Shown in pieces: positions 11,557 to 23,261 of a DNA stretch of 64,000 nucleotides (within the stretch, counting starts at the first letter, position 1; every line of letters starts with the position of its first letter). The DNA is from Echinarachnius parma (taxonomy: Eukaryota; Echinodermata; Echinoidea; Clypeasteroida; Echinarachniidae). The stretch covers positions 107,501 to 171,500 of the forward strand of contig JBAMJV010003809.1 in NCBI GenBank assembly GCA_037951105.1. The letters are read 5' to 3'. Under the pieces are notes generated by a model, which worked only from the letters and a program-made list of their open reading frames with translations, searched no databases and was not told where the DNA came from. Made by a program: the position numbers and the translations under genes.

Positions 11557-11592
11557 CCCCCCCCCCCCCCCCCCCCCCCACACACACACACC
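11557..11592. repeat. Poly-C tract followed by CA dinucleotide repeat
   Basis: About 23 C residues are followed by a short (CA)n run. Confidence 0.9.
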
Positions 11593-11599
11593 GTACACG

Positions 11600-11999
11600 T
11601 ACACACATCGATCTAGACCGGCAGCTCAGAGGTCTTTTGTGCATCGAAAAGCGTACTGATTGTTTAACATATGAATATTTAGAGGAGAATGTAACAAAAC
11701 CAACAATATGAGTCTCCCGGGCTGTACCTGGTGGAAAAGAAGTCCTTTGCGCCTCCAAAGTTTGGCCCCTGGGGTTTGTGCGATGCTTCTATTTTGTGGC
11801 GAAGTACCGTGTTTAAGATTGGTACCTGCGGGGTAAGCGAGACAATTACAAAAGGATCAGTGGTCCGTATCAGGCCTTCTTCTGAAAATTTTACCTTGGC
11901 CGTTTTAAAAGACGAAATACACGTCGATGAATTGGGGATTATACCAAAAACCTCTTGCAACTTAACAAATATGTCTTACAGATTACTGAATACATATTG
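11600..11999 (+). repeat. Inverted-repeat pair, left arm (about 400 bp)
   Basis: This arm recurs in reverse complement at about 12888-13296, at roughly 90 percent identity by eye. Both strands are open for about 90 codons in both arms. Differences between the arms change residues about equally on either strand, so no frame shows a synonymous bias and coding is not supported. The family is not recognised. Confidence 0.7.
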
Positions 12000-12887
12000 A
12001 TAGCACGTTTGAATATGCCAAAGGCCATATAAATACATTCGAATGAACACCATCACCAAAACCAGATCAGACATGGCTTCCACTTTCAAATGAATTTCAC
12101 AACAACACCCGTGTATAAATATACAGGGATGAAAACTAAAGTAAATAGCCGAATGCAGAGGAACCAATATATGAGCGCATGGCATAGCGACGGAGGGGGG
12201 GGGGGGGGGGGGTGGGGGATGACAAATGTCATTGGGATGGAGAAATGTATCAATAGAGCCTTTACTCTGTGCAGTCATGTTTAGAGTGGCAGATGGTTGT
12301 CATGGGATATCTTTTGTTCTCTTTCATGAGAACAATTTTACAACCATGTCAAGGAATTTCTAATCGATGTAACAACTAACAAGAATAACAAGTCCTTTCA
12401 ATTCGATGAATAGGCCTACACGTCCTTTTCACTTGACCGTAGTATTGCACATGCGCACAACGTAACTGAGAACTGTGGCCGAGAGCACGATCATGACCCA
12501 GGACCAGCCTAGTTCCACTGATCTCTAGATGTGCTTTACGGTTGAATGTGTAAGGGCGGCATGTGTACTCTGCTACGTTGTGTTGATTTGTATGTAATTA
12601 TAGCATATTGACATGAATGAGTTAGAGCCAATTATGCTAATTACCATGGTAAATGTCACTGGTCCGTAATCGGACCCTGCCCCTGTGTATACAGTATTGG
12701 CCTCTACATGCAGCTTGGATGCCAATACACACATATATACTTGCCCTTTGTCTGACTTTGTGTAGCGATTTGTTTCACTCTACGTACATGACGTAGGGAA
12801 ATGTGGAAGCTCCGCTTTTAAAACATAACGTTTGCGAGTCTATTTTTAATATTCAGAGGCATCTGCAGGGTAATTTAACGGATGATA
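12000..12887. other. Spacer between the inverted arms
   Basis: About 890 bp of unique-looking sequence with a poly-G run near 12196-12211. No transposase or other domain was recognised. Confidence 0.5.
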
Positions 12888-13296
12888 TTTGTATCCAATA
12901 TGTATTCTGTAATCTGTAAGACATATTTGTTAAGTTGCAAGTGGTTTTTGGTATAATCCCCAATTCATCGACGTGTATTTCGTCTTTTAAAACGGCCAAT
13001 ATAAACATTTCAGAAGAAGGCCTGATACGGACCACTGATCCTTTTGTATTTGTCTCGCTTACCCCGCAGTTACCAATCTTAGACACGGTACTTCGCCACA
13101 AAATAGAAGCATCGCACAAACCCCAGGGGCCAAACTTTGGAGGCGCAAAGGACCTCTTTACCACCGGGTACAGCCCAGGAGACTCATATTGTTGGTTTTG
13201 TTACATTCTCCTCTAAATATTCATATGTTCAACAATCAGTACGCTTTTCGATGCACAAAAGACCTCTGAGCTGCCGGTCTAATCGGTGCGTACACA
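12888..13296 (-). repeat. Inverted-repeat pair, right arm (about 400 bp)
   Basis: Reverse complement of 11600-11999. The similarity ends near the outer motif GACCGGCAGCTCAGAGG (plus strand CCTCTGAGCTGCCGGTC). It could be a terminal inverted repeat of a decayed transposon or a local inverted duplication. Confidence 0.7.
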
Positions 13297-14754
13297 TTAA
13301 ATACAAATTAAACAAAACAACATGTGTAGATTGGACATCATACTTTTGTAATTTCCCATAAAACTATTTTGTACAAGATTCGTGATTTGTATAGTTTATC
13401 CATAATAAACCTTTTAACAATATTTTTGATAACCGAGTTTTAAAACAATTAATAATGAGAATTCTATAATATCGAATAACAATGAATTTCAGTCACTATA
13501 ACAATTTATACAATTCAATAAGTCCTTGATAGCAGGCTACGTAAAACAGCCGATTGTTATTTTGCATGCGTGCTGGCTGCCGCAGCGAGACCTCGGTTCA
13601 ATTTGCGCCTTGGCTGCCCCGATGGATCGAATGCTCGCACCTGCATAAAACTAAAAATATTGTTGTAATACTCGTAATACTACTGGCGCCAGTACAGTAA
13701 GAGTTCATTGTGGCTTAAACGTATCAGAGAAAACAGTAGATAGTGTGGACTGCATTAGATCTATTGTACTATAAAGCAACACTCACAAGGGGCAAAGGGA
13801 CTGGCTTGGCTAATTGACCATGATGAGTTTGACGGATTGGGGATTTCATTTTGAATACGGATTCGGATTTTGGTAAAGTTCAGATGAATTGGCACAAGCA
13901 TATCCCTCCATTTCAGTTCATTGACCATACGGATCTCAACAATAGAAACTCAGAACATGGGAGGATGACTTTTGGTAAGTTAGATCTCTTGACAAAATGA
14001 CACTCTTTGACTTTGGGCTTTGGCTTCACTTGACTTTTGTTTTGAACTTGGTGAAAATCACATCTTCAATGTAAATCATAAATTGCCCTGCCTGGTGTAA
14101 ATGTTGCATTTGAATATTGACTTTATTTCTCATGTATATTTTTAATTTACGCTTCTTCCTCATGAATATAACTTTTATGTTCTTGATCTTTCTAATCTCA
14201 ATACATAAATACATAATTTCCATCATGTTAATTATCAATAACTTATCAGTAAATATATGTTCCTTCCTCGTGAGTCTGACTGAAATGTTCATGAATAAAA
14301 TTATAATATAATTATATATATTTTCATCATGTCAAATATCAATTGCCATTCAGTTGTAAACTTGTACTGATTGTGTGACTGTGAACTGGGTCCAATATGT
14401 TCATCGTTGATATGATGTATCAATTATCATGTTTTTGTTTTGTTTTACTATTGAAAATGGTGTGATTAGCAGTGAAAAAATACACTGGCTCAGGGCGAAT
14501 TTGCCCCCGAAATGCAAAAAAAAAAAAGCCCCAGAAAATCATAAAAGAGCCCCCATAATTTGCATACAATTCAATGCAACACACTTTAGGTTGCTATTTT
14601 CATGCTATCAAACTTGAAAGTAGCCCCCGAAAAATAAATGTTTTCCCTGGTGGTTAGCCTGACGAGAGATCTATTGTACCCGGGACTCGCCCCAAAAATT
14701 ATCATGAGTCCCAGGAGGTAACAACACTCCCAAAATCAACACCACTAGAACCTG
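13297..14754. other. Intronic sequence, no gene seen
   Basis: AT-rich intronic DNA. A segment with AGCCCC blocks at about 14500-14630 resembles one near 62125-62190. No coding potential is supported. Confidence 0.5.
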
Positions 14755-16031
14755 TGCACCCCTCCTTATAGAATCCATGGTCTTTCATGCACTGCTCATT
14801 AGAATCCATGCCCTTCCAAGGGAATCCATGCACCACACATTAGAAGTAATACCCTGCCAAGGGAATCCATGCACCCCTCATTAGAAGTCGTGCCCTTTCA
14901 AGGGAATTCATGTACCCCCCCCCCCCCCCCCCCCCCCCCAATTAGAAGCCATGCCCTGCCAAGGGAATCCATGCACCCCTAATTATAAGTCATGCCCTGC
15001 TAAGGGAATCCATGCACCCCTCATTATAAGCTTTGCCCTTCCAAGGGGATCCATGCACCCCTCATAAGAAGTCATACTCTTCCAAGGGAATCCATGCACC
15101 CCTCATTAGATTTAGAAGTCATACCCTTCCAAGGGAATCCATGCACCCCTCATTAGAAGAATACCCTTCCAAGGGGATCCATGCACCCCTCATTAGAAGT
15201 CATACCTTCCAAGGGAATCCATGCACCCCTCATTAGAAGAATACCCTTCCAAGGTAATCCATGCACCCCTCATTAGAAGTCATACCCTTCCAAGGGGATC
15301 CATGAACCCCTTATTATAAGTCATACCTTCCAAGGGAATCCATGCACCCCTCGTTAGAAGTCATACCCTTCTAAGGGAATCCATGCACCCCTCATTAGAA
15401 GTCATACCCTTCTAAGGGAATCCATGCACCCCTCATTAGAAGTCATACCTTCCAAGGGAATCCATGCACCCCTCATTAGAAGAATACCCTTCCAAGGTAA
15501 TCCATGCACCCCTCATTAGAAGTCATACCCTTCCAAGGGGATCCATGCACCCCTCATTATAAGTCATACCTTCCAAGGGAATCCATGCACCCCTCATTAG
15601 AAGTCATACCCTTCTAAGGGAATCCATGCACCCCTCATTAGAAGTCATACCCTTCTAAGGGAATCCATGCACCCCTCATTAGAAGTCATGCCCTTCCAAG
15701 GGGATCCATGCACCCCTCATTATAAGTCATACCTTCCAAGGGAATCCATGCACCCCTCATTAGAATACATGCCGGAATCTGCAACCCTCATTAGAAGTCA
15801 TGTCCTGCCAAGGGAATCCATGTACCCCGTCATTAGAAACCAAGCCGTTCCAAGGGAATCCATGCACCTCTCATTATAAGCTATGCCCTTCCAAGGGGAT
15901 CCATGCACCCCTCATAAGAATCCATAACCTTCCAAGGGAATCCATGCACCCCTCATTAGAATACATGCCGGAATCTATATGCAACCCTCATTAGAAGTCA
16001 TGTCCTGCCAAGAGAATCCATGTACCCCGTC
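14755..16031. repeat. 41-bp minisatellite array (about 30 copies)
   Basis: The tandem unit contains CCAAGGGAATCCATGCACCC and CTCATTAGAAGTCATACC. Period is 41 bp, or 40 where one C is missing. Early copies are divergent and interrupted by a poly-C run (14915-14939); copies from about 15100 on are more uniform. It ends at the left target duplication of the foldback element. There are no unique spacers, so it is not CRISPR-like, and the frames through it are by-products of the repeat. Confidence 0.92.
16024..16031. repeat. 8-bp target-site duplication, left flank of foldback element 1
   Basis: ACCCCGTC here is repeated exactly at 18466-18473. The octamer belongs to a minisatellite variant also seen uninterrupted near 15824-15831. 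Confidence 0.85.
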
Positions 16032-16703
16032 GGTGACACGACATATGCTCCGCCGACAATTGCTCCGAAAAATGCGACAATTGCTCCGCGATACTTGCTC
16101 CGCCGACATTTGCTCCGACGACAATTGCTCCGCGGACAAATGCTCCGCCGACATTTGCTCCGCCGACAAATGCTCCACCGACATTTGCTCCGCCGACAAA
16201 TGCTCCGCCGACATTTGCTCCGCCGACATTTGCTCCGCCGACAATTGCTCCGCCGACAAATGCTCTGAAGATGCGACAATTGCTCCGCCGACATTTGCTC
16301 CGCCGACAATTGCTCCGCCGACATTTGCTCCGCCGACAATTACTCCGCCGACAAATGCTCCGAAGATGCGACAATTGCTCCGCCGAAAATGCTTCGAATA
16401 TGCGACAATTGCTTAGCCGACAATTGTTCCGCCGAAATATGCTCCGGAGATACGACATTTGCTCCGGTGACAATTGCTCCGCAGAAATATATGCTCTGAA
16501 GATGACAGTACTTCAAATGGTCCAAAAAACAACATATGTTCCTCAACCATAATTGTTCCACCGACATTTACTCCGCTGAAGATTAAACTCTGGAATGAAT
16601 TCTCAAGTACCTTTGGTATGAAGTGCGCTTTTATATGTTATGCGAATCTCTTGTGAAATTGGAGTACAATCGATTCAGTAACCATCGATTCATTCAAATA
16701 TTT

Positions 16704-16815
16704 CAGGCGCGCCGATTCCACCGAAAACACAATGCATTGGGGGGGCAGAGCATTGTTCACAAACAATGCTCGCCCCCCCAATGCATTGTGTTTTCGGATG
16801 GAATCGGCGCCACTG
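16704..16815. mobile_element. 112-bp hAT-type MITE inside foldback copy 1
   Basis: A near-perfect hairpin whose ends are CAGGCGCGCCGATTCCA and, in reverse complement, CAGTGGCGCCGATTCCA. AAATATTT is duplicated at 16696-16703 and 16816-16823. The second foldback copy has the uninterrupted site with a single AAATATTT at 19194-19201. Terminal CAG, length and 8-bp duplication indicate hAT. Confidence 0.9.
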
Positions 16816-17531
16816 AAATATTTTATTTGGCTGGTTTGTTTGTTTCACGTTTCTTTAGACAGGGTGGGGGGGGGGGGGGCAGTCAAGCCCAGTGTTGTAA
16901 GGATGCGTGACCCTGCAGCCTGCATCTAGTAGCAGAAGGGGAGGCGCAATAACACACAACACTGGCTTTAGTTTTTGATGTTACATTGGGGTTCGACTGG
17001 AGTCGAACCACGGACCCTCATAGTATCCGAAAATGCTGTGATGAATAGTATACTGTTCCAAGCAATCATCAAGCGAAGGGCATGATACTGGTGTTAAGAT
17101 CGATCATGAATAGAAAAAAGAAAAGTCTTTATAATCACTGCATTTGTATTACTCAGACTCTTTATGAATCAAGAAATTGTTCCGCATGAGTTCAAAATTT
17201 ATCCACGTTTTATCAAAATTCAAAGAACGTTATTTTCATTCACTGAACAACGAGGGCCCAATTTGTGACACTTCTAAACGCCCCCCCCCCCCCACCCCGT
17301 AAACGATTAAGGCTGCCTTATTGTCCAACAGAAAAGCACAAACTTCCAATGCATTTTGCATTCGTATAAACGGAAGGATTGGCAGGAAGTAGCAGAAAAT
17401 TGAAATTCAATAATCTAAGGAATTGAGGGGTCCTCTTACCTCCACAGTGAGGTAAGATGGACACTTCACCCCTTTAGTGACTATGACGTCATATTCCATA
17501 AAAAGCAATATGTGATCAATTTTATTGTTAA

Positions 17532-17689
17532 AGGTAGTTCAGATTCGTCAAATCAGATGCGCTGCGCCATCTTGCATACTCGTTGTGCACGGTGCGTAAT
17601 GCACGTTAGCTCAGTGTCATGCGGTGCGCGCAAACTAGCCTAGTTCAAAATGGCGACCCACTGTGTAGCATCCCCACGCTTGATGACCT
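17532..17689. mobile_element. TTAA-flanked repeat, family B (in foldback copy 1)
   Basis: Flanked by TTAA at 17528-17531 and 17690-17693. Same length and sequence family as 1127-1284. Confidence 0.8.
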
Positions 17690-17739
17690 TTAATATGTGA
17701 AGAATAGATTGTCTTCTAGACGATGTGATCTTTATTTAA

Positions 17740-18104
17740 AGGGGTAGTACAGTTTTGCTACTTAAGGCTGAACTTTAGTAACCAACCCTGGACAGTTACT
17801 TGATAAACTAATGGTTATAACTCCACCATGCTCGAAAGGTATACAAAATTACAAACGACTTAGTAAAACGCCTGTTATCATTCAAAAAGAGCCATTTAAA
17901 CACAAGAGGGCGCTTTTCTTAAAAGGCATTGGTTTCAACCATTTTCATACAAAATTATGCATGTGGTGTTTTATTGGAATGATGATTAGATAGAGAGATC
18001 ATCAACAACTATTCCAAAAAAGATTTTGAAAATTTTTGAAAAAGTGCAAGCATTTTAAAAATATTTTGTTGAAAAAAAAATCATCTAATTATTTGGGCAT
18101 TTGT
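17740..18104. mobile_element. TTAA-type repeat, family A, right end cut (in foldback copy 1)
   Basis: Starts AGGGGTAGTACAG after TTAA and shares the CTCCACCATGCTCGAAAGG block with other family A copies. It runs into the right 15-bp arm without its own right terminus, so the arm junction truncates it. Confidence 0.6.
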
Positions 18105-18465
18105 CTGCGGAGCATTTGGCGGCGGAGCAAATGTCGGCGGAGCAAATGTTGCGGAGCAATTATCGGCGGAGCAAATGTCGCGGAGCAATTGTCGCAGCTT
18201 CGGAGCAATTGTCGGCGGAGCAAATGTCGGTGGAGCATTTGTCGGCGGAGCAAAGGTCGGCGGAGCATTTGTCGGCGGAGCAATTGTCGACGGAGCAAAT
18301 GTCGGCGGAGCATTTGTCGGCGGAGCAAATGTCGGCGGAGCATTTGTCGGCGGAGCAATTGTCGGCGGAGCATTTGTCGGCGGAGCAAATATCGCGGAGC
18401 ATTTGTCGCAGAGCATTTGTCGCATTTTTCGGAGCAAATGTCGGCGGAGCATATGTCATGGAACC

Positions 18466-18515
18466 ACCCCGTCATTAGAAGCCATGCCCTGCCAAGGGAA
18501 TCCATGCACCCCGTC
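18466..18515. repeat. Single 41-bp minisatellite unit between foldback copies
   Basis: One minisatellite unit bounded by ACCCCGTC at both ends (18466-18473 and 18508-18515), which serve as right and left target duplications of the adjacent elements. Confidence 0.9.
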
Positions 18516-20855
18516 GGTGACACGACATATGCTCCGCCGACAATTGCTCCGAAAAATGCGACAATTGCTCCGCGACAAATGCTCCGCGATACTTGCTCCG
18601 CCGACATTTGCTCCGCCGACATTTGCTCCGCCGACAAATGCTCCACCGACATTTGCTCCGCCGACAAATGCTCCGCCGACATTTGCTCCGCCGACAAATG
18701 CTCCGCCGACATTTGCTCCGCCGACATTTGCTCCGCCGACAATTGCTCCGCCGACAAATGCTCTGAAGATGCGACAATTGCTCCGCCGACATTTGCTCCG
18801 CCGACAATTGCTCCGCCGACATTTGCTCCGCCGACAATTACTCCGCCGACAAATGCTCCGAAGATGCGACAATTGCTCCGCCGAAAATGCTTCGAATATG
18901 CGACAATTGCTTAGCCGACAATTGTTCCGCCGAAATATGCTCCGGAGATACGACATTTGCTCCGGTGACAATTGCTCCGCAGAAATATATGCTCTGAAGA
19001 TGACAGTACTTCAAATGGTCCAAAAAACAACATATGTTCCTCAACCATAATTGTTCCACCGACATTTACTCCGCTGAAGATTAAACTCTGGAATGAATTC
19101 TCAAGTACCTTTGGTATGAAGTGCGCTTTTATATGTTATGCGAATCTCTTGTGAAATTGGAGTACAATCGATTCAGTAACCATCGATTCATTCAAATATT
19201 TTATTTGGCTGGTTTGTTTGTTTCACGTTTCTTTATACAGGGTGGGGGGGGGGGGGGCAGTCAAGTCCAGTGTTGTAAGGATGCGTGACCCTGCAGCCTG
19301 CATCTAGTAGCAGAAGGGGAGGCGCAATAACACACAACACTGGCTTTAGTTTTTGATGTTACATTGGGGTTCGACTGGAGTCGAACCACGGACCCTCATA
19401 GTATCCGAAAATGCTGTGATGAATAGTATACTGTTCCAAGCAATCATCAAGCGAAGGGCATGATACTGGTGTTAAGATCGATCATGAATAGAAAAAAGAA
19501 AAGTCTTTATAATCACTGCATTTGTATTACTCAGACTCTTTATGAATCAAGAAATTGTTCCGCATGAGTTCAAAATTTATCCACGTTTTATCAAAATTCA
19601 AAGAACGTTATTTTCATTCACTGAACAACGAGGGCCCAATTTGTGACACTTCTAAACGCCCCCCCCCCCACCCCGTAAACGATTAAGGCTGCCTTATTGT
19701 CCAACAGAAAAGCACAAACTTCCAATGCATTTTGCATTCGTATAAACGGAAGGATTGGCAGGAAGTAGCAGAAAATTGAAATTCAATAATCTAAGGAATT
19801 GAGGGGTCCTCTTACCTCCACAGTGAGGTAAGATGGACACTTCACCCCTTTAGTGACTATGACGTCATATTCCATAAAAAGCAATATGTGATCAATTTTA
19901 TTGTTAAAGGTAGTTCAGATTCGTCAAATCAGATGCGCTGCGCCATCTTGCATACTCGTTGTGCACGGTGCGTAATGCACGTTAGCTCAGTGTCATGCGG
20001 TGCGCGCAAACTAGCCTAGTTCAAAATGGCGACCCACTGTGTAGCATCCCCACGCTTGATGACCTTTAATATGTGAAGAATAGATTGTCTTCTAGACGAT
20101 GTGATCTTTATTTAAAGGGGTAGTACAGTTTTGCTACTTAAGGCTGAACTTTAGTAACCAACCCTGGACAGTTACTTGATAAACTAATGGTTATAACTCC
20201 ACCATGCTCGAAAGGTATACAAAATTACAAACGACTTAGTAAAACGCCTGTTATCATTCAAAAAGAGCCATTTAAACACAAGAGGGCGCTTTTCTTAAAA
20301 GGCATTGGTTTCAACCATTTTCATACAAAATTATGCATGTGGTGTTTTATTGGAATGATGATTAGATAGAGAGATCATCAACAACTATTCCAAAAAAGAT
20401 TTTGAAAATTTTTGAAAAAGTGCAAGCATTTTAAAAATATTTTGTTGAAAAAAAATCATCTAATTATTTGGGCATTTGTCTGCGGAGCATTTGGCGGCGG
20501 AGCAAATGTCGGCGGAGCAAATGTTGCGGAGCAATTATCGGCGGAGCAAATGTCGCGGAGCAATTGTCGCAGCTTCGGAGCAATTGTCGGCGGAGCAAAT
20601 GTCGGTGGAGCATTTGTCGGCGGAGCAAATGTCGGCGGAGCATTTGTCGGCGGAGCAATTGTCGACGGAGCAAATGTCGGCGGAGCATTTGTCGGCGGAG
20701 CAAATGTCGGCGGAGCATTTGTCGGCGGAGCAATTGTCGGCGGAGCATTTGTCGGCGGAGCAAATATCGCGGAGCATTTGTCGCAGAGCATTTGTCGCAT
20801 TTTTCGGAGCAAATGTCGGCGGAGCATATGTCGGCGGAGCATATGTCATGGAACC
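18516..20855. mobile_element. TU-like foldback transposon, copy 2 (2340 bp)
   Basis: Same ends, arms and core as copy 1, at an offset of about 2.4-2.5 kb and nearly identical by eye, and again flanked by ACCCCGTC (20856-20863). It lacks the 112-bp hAT insertion and differs in a few 15-bp units: one extra unit near 20826-20840, and AAATG at about 20626 where copy 1 has AAAGG. Identical target duplications on both copies indicate tandem duplication after a single insertion. Confidence 0.85.
19908..20065. mobile_element. TTAA-flanked repeat, family B (in foldback copy 2)
   Basis: Duplicate of 17532-17689 carried along by the 2.4-kb duplication; TTAA lies on both sides. Confidence 0.8.
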
Positions 20856-21070
20856 ACCCCGTCATTAGAAGCCATGCCCTGCCAAGGGAATCCATGCACC
20901 CCTCATTAGAAGTCATACCCTTCCAAGGTAATCCATGCACCCCTCATTAGAAGTCATACCCTTCCAAGGGAATCCATGCACCCCTCATTAGAAGTCATAC
21001 CCTTCTAAGGGAATCCATGCACCTCGTTATTAGAAATCAAGCCCTTCCAAGGGAATCCATTCTGATTTTG
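20856..21070. repeat. 41-bp minisatellite, right remnant
   Basis: About five units of the 41-bp minisatellite, fading into unique sequence near 21070. They continue the array into which the foldback element inserted. Confidence 0.85.
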
Positions 21071-21623
21071 GTGTAATATGCATTCTCCGTAGAACCTGTA
21101 GAAGTCTGTAACAAGTGAAAGGAATCCATGCAACCCTCATTATAATCCATGTCCCCATTTGGAATCTATATGCCTCTCCTAGGGCTAGGATCAGCGTCCC
21201 TTGATATGCACCCTAATACTATATTGGATTCTATGCCATCCCTTATTTTAATGTGTGCCCCTGCCTCACAATAGGGCTAACCCTAGTTATATGTTATATA
21301 TCATAGACCTACTACGGTTATATATAATTCAGTCTAATGCTGGAAAGGCAAACAAGTTGCTCTTAAAATGTATTATTTATCAACCCACTGCCTATGGGAA
21401 CATTGTGTTTCAAGAATTAACTCTAAGGGGAATGCAGTATATCATAGCCAAGTGGTTAAAGCGCTTGCAATAAATAAACAGAAGTCATATAAGGCTTTCA
21501 GATGGGGTAATCCTGTGAAGAATTCTGTACAGTATTGTGTAACAGTTATTATAATACAGAGACCTTGACGAAACCATTAATATGCATCACTGCACTGACT
21601 TCCTCAAAGAGATCTATTCTTAA
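21071..21623. other. Intronic sequence, no gene seen
   Basis: Degenerate minisatellite-like pieces are visible to about 21180 (AATCCATG motifs), then unique AT-rich sequence. Confidence 0.5.
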
Positions 21624-22123
21624 AGGGGGTATCCCACTGAGCGGCGAATGCTTGCGAACATAGCGAATTTGGGATTTCGCCAGGATTCGTAAAAGGTTGC
21701 AAAAGGTTTGTAAAAGGTTGCAAGAAAGTTCGCAAACAGTTTTTCTTGTTGCAAAGAAATTTAAGAAATTTTGAACATGTTCAAAATTTCTTTGCGAATT
21801 TATTTTTCCGCAAACAGTTGCAAGCGTTTGCAAAACAGTCGTAAGCCTTTGCAAACGGTTGTAAGACGGTGTCGCTGAAGTTCTTTTTGATTCGCCAATG
21901 CTAGCGACCACATGACTATATGGTTCCTATATAAAATCAACCAATTGAGCGGCAAATGCTTACGAACGTTGCGAATTTTGGATTTGCCAACTTTTCTGAC
22001 GAATGTTGGCAAAAATCAGGGTGGCAGAGGCAAACCCTGATTTTTGCCAACATTCGTCAGAAAAGTTGGCGAATCCAAATTCGCAACGTTCGTAAGCATT
22101 CGCAACTCAGTGGGATACCCCCT
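21624..22123. mobile_element. 500-bp MITE with long inverted repeats
   Basis: The ends AGGGGGTATCCCACTGAG and CTCAGTGGGATACCCCCT are exact inverted repeats. The flanks are TTAA (21620-21623) and TTAC (22124-22127). The right half is itself a hairpin of about 75-bp arms centred near 22028. It is rich in CGAATG, TTGCAA and GCGAAT motifs. Confidence 0.8.
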
Positions 22124-22488
22124 TTACTGAACTCAATTTGTTTTCTTCAATTTAGTACTCATGCAGAGGTTTTTATGGCAGGGGTCTATTGAGAATATCT
22201 ATGTCATACCAAAATAAAAATGTCTTCAACAGGTAAAATGTAATGTGTGGTGATTTATATGCCCCGGCATTTTATGTTCTTCAGCAAGGCATTTAATCCA
22301 CATTGCTGCTCTCTACCCAGGATATGGGTACTTGGTCGGGTGTTAAATTAGCCTGTAGTGCACTACATCATAGGGCAGCTTGGGCTAGTATGCTCCCCTG
22401 GGAGTTGAGATGCTGCACAACATAATTGTGCGGGTTTGAACTGTACCTGATGACCAAGGATAATAATGCGCTCTGAATTGGGTACATA

Positions 22489-22518
22489 CCGTAAAACTCT
22501 GTGTATAAGAGGCACTCG

Positions 22519-22555
<37 letters not shown>

Positions 22556-23169
22556 GGGGGGGGGGGGGGGACACCCTGTATTTAAAAAAAAAAACTGAAG
22601 TGCTGTTGGAATGCTTATACCACTGGTCTAGGGCATGACAAAAGCTTAATGTTGAATGTAGCATTCATCAACATCATTTTCTCACATAAAAATAGTGGTT
22701 AGTACACAAATTGCACATTTATTTAGCAGTAACACTGGTGCTCATAAATATTCATATTCATATTCATGAATATTCATGAGCACCAATACTCACTAAATAT
22801 AATGCAATTTTCTAAATTTACTACTAACTAATTTTAATTATAAGCAAAATTTATAACCACTGACCAGTTAGAAAATTGCATATTTAATTAGTACTGCTGC
22901 TCACGAATGTATGAATATTCATTAGCAGCAGTATTACTGCTCAATAAACTTGCCATTTTTACATCTGTAACCAATATTTTGTGTGTGAGAAAAAGGTATA
23001 TTCAGCTGAATGCTACAACTGACAGTAAGTTCTTGTCATACCCTAAACCATGTGTACACATTCAACATGACTACAGGGTGTCCCCCCCCCCCCCCCTGTG
23101 TATAAGACGCACCCCACTTTGAAAATTTTCCGACGGAAAAAAGTGCGTCTTATACACGGAGTTTTACGG
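22489..23169. mobile_element. TA-flanked inverted-repeat element
   Basis: The left end CCGTAAAACTCTGTGTATAA and the reverse complement of the right end, CCGTAAAACTCCGTGTATAA, form the termini, with TA on both sides. TA duplications and this terminus suggest a Tc1/mariner/pogo-type non-autonomous element. It contains a poly-T/poly-G stretch (22520-22571) and AATATTCAT-rich palindromes. No transposase frame is present. Confidence 0.75.
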
Positions 23170-23261
23170 TAGATACATGGCGCTCTACTTCAGCAGGGGG
23201 CAGCTTCCAGTATTCTTCATTGATACTTTATAACCAGGAAGATGGGATCAACTAAGTACAT

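Larger units (their letters stand above)
16032..18465. mobile_element. TU-like foldback transposon, copy 1 (2434 bp)
   Basis: The ends read GGTGACACGACATATGCTCC and, on the other strand, GGTTCCATGACATATGCTCC, followed inward by arrays of a 15-bp unit (GCTCCGCCGACA plus AAT, TTT or ATT). The left arm is about 470-560 bp and the right arm about 360 bp, in opposite orientation. A core of about 1.6 kb lies between. ACCCCGTC flanks the element on both sides. Inverted arms built of 15-bp tandem repeats with 8-bp target duplications match what is known of sea urchin TU foldback elements. The core encodes no recognisable transposase and contains inserted family A and B repeats and a 112-bp hAT-like element, so this is a non-autonomous copy. 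Confidence 0.82.

Noticed and set aside
11731-12000. About 90-codon frames shared with 12853-13164
   Set aside because: Arm differences change residues on either strand about equally, and the frames begin at non-ATG codons; no domain recognised.
14755-16031. CRISPR-like regular array
   Set aside because: Units are contiguous 41-bp tandem repeats without unique spacers, and the genome is eukaryotic.
16020-16567. Overlapping open frames of 60-160 codons on both strands
   Set aside because: They are by-products of the 15-bp tandem repeat, which leaves all six frames open. Products are monotonous repeats with no start context or codon bias.
16985-17015. tRNA-like T-arm (TTCGACTGGAGTCGAACC), also in the second foldback copy
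   Set aside because: No D-arm, anticodon arm or acceptor pairing could be built on either strand; more likely a short palindrome or an old SINE fragment.
18036-19065. Frames of up to 292 codons in the middle of the foldback pair
   Set aside because: They run across the right arm of copy 1, one minisatellite unit and the left arm of copy 2; repeat artefacts as above.
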